Positions 1-5,803 of a stretch of DNA of 5,905 nucleotides are shown piece by piece. Both the position numbers and the translations under genes were made by a program. The notes under the pieces are model-generated. The model was given only the letters and a program-made list of their open reading frames with translations. It did not search any database and had not been told where the DNA came from. Within the stretch, counting starts at the first letter, position 1. The number at the start of each line of letters is the position of its first letter. The DNA comes from an uncultured Chloroflexota bacterium (GTDB taxonomy: Bacteria > Chloroflexota > Anaerolineae > Aggregatilineales > Phototrophicaceae), in NCBI GenBank assembly GCA_937927665.1, contig CALBRY010000333.1:1-5905 (forward strand). The letters run 5' to 3'.

Positions 1-1
1 C

Positions 2-238
2 ATGTCGGATCCCAACAAAGGTAAGAAGTACGAAAAGTCGGAAGCATCATCAATCCAGAACACGCTGCCCGCGATGGGTGTCTGCAGCACTGGTCAAGGC
101 GACACCGGCGGCGGTTTCTGCACGCTGGGCAACAATGCGCAGTCCTTCTTAGGAACTGCCTGTGCCATTGGCAACAATGCTACATCAGTGGGTTTTCCGG
201 GCTGCGGTGTTGGAAACAGCCCGATCCGCTTCGGCTAA
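2..238 (+). CDS. Small Gly/Cys/Asn-rich repeat peptide, candidate RiPP-like precursor
   Basis: This 78-residue peptide is not one I recognise by name. Its first 17 residues are hydrophilic, with lysines at 6, 8, 9 and 12 and a K-K-Y-E-K stretch. From residue 19 on only D34 and R76 are charged, and the chain is rich in Gly, Ser, Thr and Asn. Cysteines at 28, 40, 54 and 68 each begin a C-x-x-G motif. The last three read C-x-(L/I/V)-G-N, with a 14-residue period. There is no hydrophobic signal peptide. The leader-plus-core layout resembles RiPP precursors, many of which have a Y-x-K-P-like leader motif; here Ser13 stands where Pro would be. An HPr-kinase-like gene and a peptidase gene follow on the same strand. 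The ATG is the second base of the window, so the ribosome site is unseen and a longer N terminus is possible. Function is inferred only from layout and context. Confidence 0.7.
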   Translation: MSDPNKGKKYEKSEASSIQNTLPAMGVCSTGQGDTGGGFCTLGNNAQSFLGTACAIGNNATSVGFPGCGVGNSPIRFG

Positions 239-250
239 TCAGCATGGAAT

Positions 251-276
251 GGGTGGGTAGAGATTTCTACCCACCT
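251..276 (+). terminator. Intercistronic hairpin after the peptide gene (attenuator or mRNA-end structure)
   Basis: A perfect 10-bp inverted repeat has arms at 252-261 (GGTGGGTAGA) and 266-275, with a four-base GATT loop. A G-U pair (251/276) extends the stem. It starts 12-13 bases after the peptide stop codon and ends about 17 bases before the kinase start. No T-run follows the 3' arm, so it is not a textbook intrinsic terminator. A partial terminator or 3'-end stabiliser that makes more peptide mRNA than enzyme mRNA would fit, as is known in several peptide operons. That role is inference. Confidence 0.55.
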
Positions 277-293
277 CCTGCACACATCCTCTC

Positions 294-1106
294 ATGAGCA
301 TTTCGACCCGCATAATTCAATATGGTGAGCTTGGGATCGTTATCGAAGCGCTGACGCCGACCTCTGAGGAGGTTGTGAGCCACCTTGACGAGTCCTTTCA
401 GCATTTTCAGCTTAAAGATGATTACGCGGCACTCGCGCGGGTTGTGTTTGGGCTGGGACTTGAGCAAAGCGCTTTCTTTGGTGTGTTGAACGGGATGACC
501 GATCACGCGCGCTATGTGACAACGTGGGTGCATTCGTCCGTTCGCGTGACGAGCGTGCCGGTTGCGCTGCATAAACTGCTGAGCTGTGTCGATGCCGCCG
601 CCGCCGAATATTACGCGCCGCGCGGCGGGATTTTGCTCCACGCCGCCGCCGCCTCGCTGCGTCATCAAGGATTTCTCTTTTTAGGGAAAAGCGGCGCGGG
701 CAAAAGCACCACCGCCAAAAATACCGCCAAAGTAGGCATCCCGGTACTCGGTGAGGATCGCGTATTTGTGCTGCCCTCAAAAAACGGGGAGTATGTTCTT
801 GGCAAGGCGCAGACATACCCCGCTCAGTTGATTACACATCCCGAACTCATACCGCCGCTGCGCGGAATCTTCCTGCTGGCACAGGATACAAACGATCATC
901 TCGAACGCATGACTCAAACACAAACCGCGAAAATGATGTTTCAAGCGTTCCAAGAACATCCCGCCGGTTCAGCCCTTCCGCCGAAGCTGCTGCGCAGTAT
1001 TTTTCAAACCGCGTGCCAGATTGCGCGCCAAGTGCCGGGGTATATACTGCATTTGCGCAATGCACCGGATTTTTGGAATCTGATCGATGCGGAATTCCCC
1101 AACTGA
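294..1106 (+). CDS. HPr kinase-like (HprK-type) P-loop protein
   Basis: The 270-residue protein has an N-terminal part of about 105 residues with no recognised motif. An HprK-type kinase core follows: L-H116-A-A-A, then the Walker A loop at 131-139 (GKSGAGKST), then L-G-E154-D155-R in the place of the usual Asp-Asp pair. True HPr kinase/phosphorylases phosphorylate a serine of HPr, and the C-terminal HPr-contacting signature of that family is not evident here. HprK-like proteins also occur in lasso-peptide and other peptide clusters, where some phosphorylate the precursor, and in exopolysaccharide loci. The gene follows the Cys-repeat peptide, so that peptide, with 14 Ser/Thr residues, is a candidate substrate. 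The ATG at 294 has no clear Shine-Dalgarno sequence in front of it. The family assignment is strong; the substrate is unknown. Confidence 0.92.
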   Translation: MSISTRIIQYGELGIVIEALTPTSEEVVSHLDESFQHFQLKDDYAALARVVFGLGLEQSAFFGVLNGMTDHARYVTTWVHSSVRVTSVPVALHKLLSCVDAAAAEYYAPRGGILLHAAAASLRHQGFLFLGKSGAGKSTTAKNTAKVGIPVLGEDRVFVLPSKNGEYVLGKAQTYPAQLITHPELIPPLRGIFLLAQDTNDHLERMTQTQTAKMMFQAFQEHPAGSALPPKLLRSIFQTACQIARQVPGYILHLRNAPDFWNLIDAEFPN

Positions 1107-1728
1107 AGTTATCCCAATCGAAGCGCCTGCATATGCAAATGGGACGGATGAATCCTGCCTGTTTGTGTACAACGGGGTGAGCATGCTGCCGACCTTCAAG
1201 CCCGGTCAAGTGCTCGTCGTTCAGCCGGTCGTGAATAAGCTTGTTCCCGGCGACGTGGTGGTTTATGCCGATATGCATAGCTACAGCGTTCACCGTGTGA
1301 TCGGCGTGACGCCGCAGGGGTTGATCACACGCGGGGATAACAACCGTTTGGTGGATGCGCTCCCCGTCACGCCGGAGCAAATCGTCGGGCGTGTCGAATC
1401 AGTACATAATCAGCCGCACTCCCGGCGGGTGCGTGGTGGGGTGGGGGGATTGATTGCGGCGCAAATTGGCTGGGGGGTGCGTGCGGGTCAAAGGATGCTG
1501 CGGCGAATTCTGCACAAGCCCTATATCAGTGTGCGCCAAATTCCGCTTGTTCGGCGGGTGCTGCTGAGGCTTTTCGCGCCTTATCTCCGGCGTATCCGCA
1601 TTCAAACCGAGTCCGGTGTGGTGATTAAAACCACCTTTCGCGGTCGAACGGTTGCCCGCTACCTGCCAGAGCACCAGTATTTTGAATGCCGCAAACCCTT
1701 CGATTTATTCCTCGATCCGCCACGCTGA
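1087..1728 (+). CDS. S24/S26-family peptidase, signal-peptidase-I-like (ER/SipW-type Ser-His-Asp)
   Basis: The 213-residue protein has the signal peptidase core near its N terminus: G-V-S32-M-L-P-T (nucleophile box), L-V-P-G-D56-V-V-V-Y, S-V-H69-R-V-I-G and T-R-G-D84-N-N. Histidine at 69 stands where ordinary bacterial type I enzymes have the catalytic lysine, which places it with the ER/archaeal/SipW (S26B) branch. I see no N-terminal transmembrane anchor before S32. Residues about 112-190 form a basic tail rich in Arg, with a Gly-rich start and amphipathic stretches, which could be a peripheral membrane contact. The start overlaps the kinase gene by 20 bases, with a weak GGAA at 1075-1078, so translational coupling is likely. 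Cleavage of the upstream peptide or of a secreted surface protein is an inference; the catalytic type is seen in the sequence. Confidence 0.9.
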   Translation: MRNSPTEVIPIEAPAYANGTDESCLFVYNGVSMLPTFKPGQVLVVQPVVNKLVPGDVVVYADMHSYSVHRVIGVTPQGLITRGDNNRLVDALPVTPEQIVGRVESVHNQPHSRRVRGGVGGLIAAQIGWGVRAGQRMLRRILHKPYISVRQIPLVRRVLLRLFAPYLRRIRIQTESGVVIKTTFRGRTVARYLPEHQYFECRKPFDLFLDPPR

Positions 1729-1765
1729 CATGATGTATCTCTGCTGTTTTATTTCGCGTGGCGGA
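1716..1765. repeat. Inverted repeat spanning two convergent stop codons, possible bidirectional terminator
   Basis: TCCGCCACGC at 1716-1725 is perfectly complementary to 1756-1765, with a 30-base spacer. The left arm encodes the last residues of the peptidase and the right arm encodes the last residues of the convergent flippase, so both stop codons lie in the loop. Only 20 bases separate the two genes, and no other terminator is visible there. The long loop and the absence of a T-run make termination uncertain. Confidence 0.35.
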
Positions 1766-3281
1766 GTTTAAGGCGATCAACGGACATCGTCAAAACTGCG
1801 GAGCGGTCTTCAGATGTTAAGCCAATGAACCACGTCAGCGGCGCGATCACTATCAAAAACAGCACGCCATCAGCGAACAAATTGAACCATGTTTCAGGCG
1901 GAATCATTGCGCGAATAGCGTAAAGCGCGACGACGCCGATCGCACTGATCACGGCGGGCGGCAAAATCGCGCTGCGGATTAGTTCTCCAAACGATACGTC
2001 AAGGATGCGCGTCGCGCGCCACTGGACAAAGCTGTTGGTGATCAAGTTGGCAAAAACCGTTGCCCACATGATGCCCGGTAACCCGAAACGTATCCCTAAC
2101 GCGATGGACAACATCAGATTGACAACGCCCTCAACCAAGTTGAGCAGGCTTAAGGCGCGAATTTTGCCATTGGCGATTACGAACTGTTGGCTGACATTCG
2201 CAAACGGAAGCTGCACTACGAAGATTGCCAATGCCAACGCGAGGGCTGTTCCGCCGAATTGTTCTGCGCCTACCCAGAGCGTCACGAGCGCCTCAAGTAA
2301 AAAGGCGATCCCGATACCAACGGGCAGCGAGATCAGCAGGCTGAAACGGTGCAGTCGTAAAAATGCACTGCGAAGCTGCGCGATCTGTTTTTTGGCAAAA
2401 AGTTCGTTAATCGCTGATGAGGCTTGATTGATCGTTTGGGTGATGAGCAGCCAGCTAATCGTGACGGGCATTTGGGTCGAATAGTAAATGGCAGCGCTGG
2501 TTGTGCCTAACAACAAGCCTACAACCAGATTATCCGAATGCAGAATCAAGCGGCTTGCGCCGTTGATGACGAAGATTTGCGTTCCCATGCTGAACATCTC
2601 GCGGAATAGGGCGAAATCCGGGATGCCCCATTGTGTCGGTACCCAGTTGGGATGTTTTTTGCGGAAGTGAATCCAGTTGCGTATCTCGTTAAAGGCTTCG
2701 CCGATGATGTTGCCGATCATCATCCCGATCAGACCGAAGCCGAGCGCAACAAGGGTGAGTGAGGATATCAAACGGACGACGTTTGCTAACGCTAAGGTGA
2801 TATTGGCGAACGCCATTTCTTGAACGGCGACAGTCGCGGACTTGTACACATCGATCAAGGTGCGGCTGAATGCCCATCCCGCCAGTAGCACTAGGGAGAT
2901 GCGCGCTTGTTCTTCAACAGCAGGGGAAAGATCGAAAAACTGTCCAATATTGAACGCAAGCAGAACCGCTACGAGCGCGTAAACTGTGTTCGTGACGGCG
3001 TGAAAACTGCGCCCCATGGTGATGACGGTTCGGAAACGTTTCCCTTGATCCTCATAGCCGTATGCTTTCGCCATGAATAGGCTGAGGGCTACGGAGAAGC
3101 CTAGATCAACCAGCGCCATATAACCTATCGCTTGTGCCAAGATAGCATAAGCGCCGAGCGTCTCTTGTCCGGCAGTCCGCAGCAGCAGCGGCGCCATGAT
3201 AAGTTGAAGCCCGGACTGGACAGCATATTGAATAAGGCTGGTGATCATGCCGTTGAAAGCACGCGCCGTTCGAGTATTCAT
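1749..3281 (-). CDS. Wzx/MATE-like polysaccharide (lipid-linked oligosaccharide) flippase
   Basis: From the chosen ATG at 3281 the protein is 510 residues, a normal length for O-antigen/exopolysaccharide flippases of the MOP superfamily. About 12-14 hydrophobic segments run along it, for example near residues 14-34, 42-62, 98-115, 158-197, 251-285, 314-336, 345-365, 380-420, 436-458 and 467-487. Short basic loops lie between them, such as R-K-K-H near 207-210. The N terminus is short and polar before the first helix, as in Wzx proteins. Such proteins move undecaprenyl-linked sugar units across the cytoplasmic membrane. An in-frame GTG at 3323 would add 14 polar residues; neither start has a good ribosome site, and ATG is preferred for its codon and the compact N terminus. 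The gene lies downstream of the GT2 gene on the same strand and converges on the peptidase gene. The sugar substrate cannot be read from the sequence. Confidence 0.92.
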   Translation of the reverse strand: MNTRTARAFNGMITSLIQYAVQSGLQLIMAPLLLRTAGQETLGAYAILAQAIGYMALVDLGFSVALSLFMAKAYGYEDQGKRFRTVITMGRSFHAVTNTVYALVAVLLAFNIGQFFDLSPAVEEQARISLVLLAGWAFSRTLIDVYKSATVAVQEMAFANITLALANVVRLISSLTLVALGFGLIGMMIGNIIGEAFNEIRNWIHFRKKHPNWVPTQWGIPDFALFREMFSMGTQIFVINGASRLILHSDNLVVGLLLGTTSAAIYYSTQMPVTISWLLITQTINQASSAINELFAKKQIAQLRSAFLRLHRFSLLISLPVGIGIAFLLEALVTLWVGAEQFGGTALALALAIFVVQLPFANVSQQFVIANGKIRALSLLNLVEGVVNLMLSIALGIRFGLPGIMWATVFANLITNSFVQWRATRILDVSFGELIRSAILPPAVISAIGVVALYAIRAMIPPETWFNLFADGVLFLIVIAPLTWFIGLTSEDRSAVLTMSVDRLKLRHAK

Positions 3282-3385
3282 GGTTGAGGGGGATTTGCTC
3301 TCTACACATTTAAGGCTGTACACAGAAAACTCAATCAGCCGGAATACTGGCTAAGTTCAGGATACCAGCCGATCGGAGATTTGTC

Positions 3386-3412
3386 TGTGGAGAGATTCGG
3401 CATCTCTCCACA
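3386..3412 (-). terminator. Hairpin between the GT2 and flippase genes
   Basis: A perfect 11-bp inverted repeat has arms at 3386-3396 and 3402-3412, with a five-base loop. In the direction of transcription it begins 11 bases after the GT2 stop codon. No T-run follows on either strand, so it may be a processing or stabilising structure, or a leaky terminator that reduces flippase expression relative to the glycosyltransferase. The rest of the roughly 140-bp gap shows no other clear feature. Confidence 0.5.
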
Positions 3413-3423
3413 AGGGTATTTCA

Positions 3424-4338
3424 TCACTTAACAAACGGTGATTGAATGGGGGATTTGGCACGTTTATAGGCTTGGATAACGCTGTAGAAATAGTGATACC
3501 AGTAGTAGTGCCAACGCCAAGGGCGCAAGAAGTTTTCACGCAAGAGCGGACCGGAACGCAGCGAACACACGATTGCTTGACGCCATGACACTTTGGCTTT
3601 CCGTCCGTAGCGGAACTTGTACAACAACCAATTCATGGTTTTTGTCCACTGGGGATGAAAATTGTTCTTGGGAATGCGGCAGCCGCCGGAGGGCGATTGC
3701 AAATGTGTCACCCAGATATGCGGATCAAAGTAGAGGTGATAACCTGCCTTCACGATACGTGCGGAAAAATCACCTTCTTCCCAGTATGCACTGCCGACAA
3801 TTTGCTCATCAAAGCCGCCGATATCGATGGCTACTTTGCGGCGAACGCTGTAATGACAGCCGATGTAATCCACATTTTCGACGCGGTGCTCGATATTGCG
3901 GATCGGGTACGTGCCAGCACGGGGATCATCGGGGGAGATGTAGGTCACACCTTTGCTGCGGCTGTAGACTTGCCCGCCGATTAAATCAACCCGCGGATCG
4001 AGATAAGCGCAGCGGTGGTATTCGACCAAATTGGGCGGAATGATGACATCATCATCGAGATAAAGCACGACATCGCATTGGGTATTTGCCAATATCTGAT
4101 TACGCGCCGCGCATAAGTTCGGCTTTTCCAGTTTGATCCAGTGGATGCGGTTATCGGCGGCTTTTTCCGAAAGATAGATCCCGACATCGGATTCATGTTT
4201 GGGCGTTTGGTCTGCAATGATGATTTCATCAGCAGGACAGGGCAGCGATAAAAGCTGCTCGATGGTATTGATGAGAACTTGTTCTCGCCTGTATGTTGGA
4301 ATACCAACAGCGAGAGAAGGTACTGGTCTCGAAGCCAT
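3424..4338 (-). CDS. Family 2 (GT-A fold) glycosyltransferase
   Basis: The 304-residue protein opens with the GT2 strand V-G-I-P-T-Y-R-R-E (11-19). It continues with I-I-I-A-D-Q (39-44), K-P-N-L-C-A-A-R-N (72-80) and the metal/nucleotide-sugar motif L-D95-D96-D97. G-G-F-D (174-177) and W-E-E-G-D190-F followed by A-G-Y near 198-200 match the acceptor/catalytic-base region. It should transfer a sugar from a nucleotide donor to a growing glycan on the cytoplasmic side. The C-terminal 60 residues are rich in Trp, Tyr, Arg and Lys (W-R-W-H-Y-Y-W-Y-H-Y near 274-283), which could touch the membrane, but there is no clear transmembrane helix. The ATG at 4338 has a good AAGGGA ribosome site five bases upstream. 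The flippase follows, so both probably serve one polysaccharide pathway. Donor and acceptor are unknown. Confidence 0.95.
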   Translation of the reverse strand: MASRPVPSLAVGIPTYRREQVLINTIEQLLSLPCPADEIIIADQTPKHESDVGIYLSEKAADNRIHWIKLEKPNLCAARNQILANTQCDVVLYLDDDVIIPPNLVEYHRCAYLDPRVDLIGGQVYSRSKGVTYISPDDPRAGTYPIRNIEHRVENVDYIGCHYSVRRKVAIDIGGFDEQIVGSAYWEEGDFSARIVKAGYHLYFDPHIWVTHLQSPSGGCRIPKNNFHPQWTKTMNWLLYKFRYGRKAKVSWRQAIVCSLRSGPLLRENFLRPWRWHYYWYHYFYSVIQAYKRAKSPIQSPFVK

Positions 4339-4376
4339 TACATTCCCTTTCTCATAAATGATACCTACAGATTTCT

Positions 4377-4385
4377 ATTCTATCA
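4377..4385 (-). promoter_or_regulatory. Possible extended -10 promoter for the GT2-flippase unit
   Basis: On the minus strand the bases read TGATAGAAT, a TGn extension joined to TAGAAT (one mismatch to TATAAT). Initiation would fall near 4370 and give a leader of about 30 bases ending in the AAGGGA ribosome site. No good -35 hexamer lies 16-18 bases upstream, although extended -10 promoters can do without one. Confidence 0.3.
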
Positions 4386-4409
4386 CCGAAATATGTACAA
4401 TTTTCACGT

Positions 4410-4423
4410 ATAACAAGTGTTAT
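4410..4423. promoter_or_regulatory. Small palindrome, possible operator
   Basis: ATAACAAGTGTTAT has two 6-bp arms around a 2-base centre. It lies about 40-53 bases upstream of the predicted GT2 start of transcription and between two divergent genes, a usual place for a regulator site. No regulator gene is in the window, and a palindrome this short can occur by chance in AT-rich DNA. Confidence 0.25.
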
Positions 4424-4604
4424 GACGGTTTTTTCAGCACGACTTAATGAAGGCTTAAATTACGATGATGGGCTTGGCGCAATGTTGTTTCCTATATCGG
4501 GATGCTGAGTCTGTGGGATCACGATTTCTTTGGTAAACTTCGGCAGCAGTAAATTAAGTTCATCATGCTCTGGCGAGCGTGTTTTCACTCAGTAAAGGTT
4601 GCGC

Positions 4605-5789
4605 GTGCGTATTCTGCTCGTTTGCGAACAAATCTATTCCGGCGCGGCGGGTGCTCAAGTTGCCCGCTCTGCCGCTCAAGTGCTGTGTGAGGCGGGGCAC
4701 GAGGTTGCATTTTTGGCACAAGATGAACTCCCCGACGGCAAAAAGCACCTAGGCGAGGTGTATCTGCTTCCGCGTCCGCGCTATCCAGCGTATGTGTGGG
4801 GCGGTGGTCAGCTTGAAGAAACGCGGCGCGCCGTGCGGGAGTTTAAGCCGGAAATCGCCCATGTGATCCAGTTCGGCACGGTGAATGGAATTTCGTGGGC
4901 GGTGATTAAAGCGCTGCAAGACGCACAAATTCCCGTCGTGTACGCGCCGGTGAACTATCTCACGTTCTGCATGAACACGTATTTTTATCGCCCCGGTGTG
5001 GGTGACTGCCAACTGTGCTTGAATCACCAATACCGGCACGGTGTGATCCACCAATGCGGTGGGAAACGCGGCAGTTATACCCAATGGGCAGCGATGCAGC
5101 TTCAAAAGGAGACGGTGCGAAACTTTCGCGCTGTGCTTTCAACCTGTGAAGATGTCGATCAAGCGTTTGTCGATTACGGCATCCCCCGCGAAAAGCTGGT
5201 ACGCACCTATCACGCCTTCGAGTGGGAGCGCGTGCAAGGAGAGCCGATCAGCGATGGCGGTAAGGTTTTGTTTTACGGGCAGGGGCGCGAGGAAAAGGGG
5301 ATTCACCTGTTCCCGGAATTGTTCCGCCGCGTGAAGGGCATCAATTTTGAGCTGTATCTATGGAGCGGGTTGTGGGACGGCGTGGATCAACTGCGCTCGG
5401 ATCAGAACACTGTACAGGTAAACACCGATAAAACATGGAAAACCGGACTTCATGCGGCGGCAGCCAACGCGCGGGCGGCTGTCCTGCCGACTGTCAACCG
5501 GAGCTTTGGCGAACTGGTAGTATACGAAGCGATGGCGCTCGGTAAGCCGGTGGTCGCGTTCGCGCTCGGTGCAAATCCGACGCTGATCCGTAACGGGGTC
5601 GATGGCATACTCGTGCCGCCGGGGGATATTGAGGCACTGGCGGCAGCGGTTCAGCGGGTACATGATGACGCGGATTATGCCGCCGCGTTGGGGCGTTCGG
5701 CGGCGGAGCGTGCGCGCCAATTGTGGAGTAATGAATCGGTATATGCGACGTATCAAGCGGCGTATGATTTGGCGTTGGCGCAAAATTGA
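4605..5789 (+). CDS. GT4-type (GT-B fold) glycosyltransferase with four-cysteine insert
   Basis: From the GTG at 4605 the protein is 394 residues, a normal GT4 length. The N-terminal Rossmann half opens M-R-I-L-L-V with a Gly/Ala-rich loop (13-17). The C-terminal half has V-L-F-Y-G-Q-G-R-E-E-K-G (221-232), the typical first strand of the nucleotide-sugar domain. S-F-G-E-L-V-V-Y-E308-A-M-A-L-G-K-P-V-V-A follows, then N-G-V-D-G-I-L-V-P-P-G-D (330-341). Cysteines 122, 135, 138 and 151 form a C-x12-C-x2-C-x12-C insert in the acceptor-side domain, probably a metal or disulfide site. The GTG start has AAAGG six bases upstream; the TTG at 4599 touches that site and a stop codon lies just before it, so GTG is chosen. 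The protein probably adds a retained-configuration sugar to a lipid-linked glycan or another acceptor. Specificity is unknown. Confidence 0.94.
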   Translation: MRILLVCEQIYSGAAGAQVARSAAQVLCEAGHEVAFLAQDELPDGKKHLGEVYLLPRPRYPAYVWGGGQLEETRRAVREFKPEIAHVIQFGTVNGISWAVIKALQDAQIPVVYAPVNYLTFCMNTYFYRPGVGDCQLCLNHQYRHGVIHQCGGKRGSYTQWAAMQLQKETVRNFRAVLSTCEDVDQAFVDYGIPREKLVRTYHAFEWERVQGEPISDGGKVLFYGQGREEKGIHLFPELFRRVKGINFELYLWSGLWDGVDQLRSDQNTVQVNTDKTWKTGLHAAAANARAAVLPTVNRSFGELVVYEAMALGKPVVAFALGANPTLIRNGVDGILVPPGDIEALAAAVQRVHDDADYAAALGRSAAERARQLWSNESVYATYQAAYDLALAQN

Positions 5790-5803
5790 GGCGTGATAGT
5801 TCG

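Larger units (their letters stand above)
4339..4604. promoter_or_regulatory. Divergent intergenic control region
   Basis: The roughly 266 bp between the divergently transcribed GT2 and GT4 genes are AT-richer than the coding regions, mostly on the GT2 side, and must hold promoters for both directions. The GT2 side has an extended -10-like element and a 14-bp palindrome, listed separately. For the GT4 side only a weak TGG-TAAACT element at 4531-4539 is visible, with no convincing -35. I see no RNA gene or riboswitch here. Confidence 0.5.

Noticed and set aside
2..238. Lasso peptide precursor call for the small peptide.
   Set aside because: The Y-x-x-P-type leader motif is only partial (Ser instead of Pro), the core is repetitive and long, and no B1/B2/C genes are visible, so a specific lasso assignment is not supported.
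594..653. Two short GCC-triplet runs (594-606 and 642-653) inside the kinase gene.
   Set aside because: Each encodes a four-alanine run in a normal helix/strand context, and with only four repeats slippage is not a strong possibility.
267..1380. Long open frames on the minus strand opposite the kinase and peptidase genes (133, 134 and 177 codons).
   Set aside because: Their translations are Arg/His/Pro-rich with no family motifs, and they lie fully opposite well-supported genes, so they are shadow frames.
1427..1487. G-rich stretch with two six-G runs in the peptidase gene, possible quadruplex or slippery tracts.
   Set aside because: One loop would be 23 bases long, and the frame stays intact through Gly/Trp codons; ordinary coding bias explains it.
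4465..4536. A 23-codon frame starting ATG-ATG in the divergent intergenic region, with AAGG 11 bases upstream.
   Set aside because: It is very short, has no recognisable composition or leader-peptide pattern such as a codon run, and could arise by chance.
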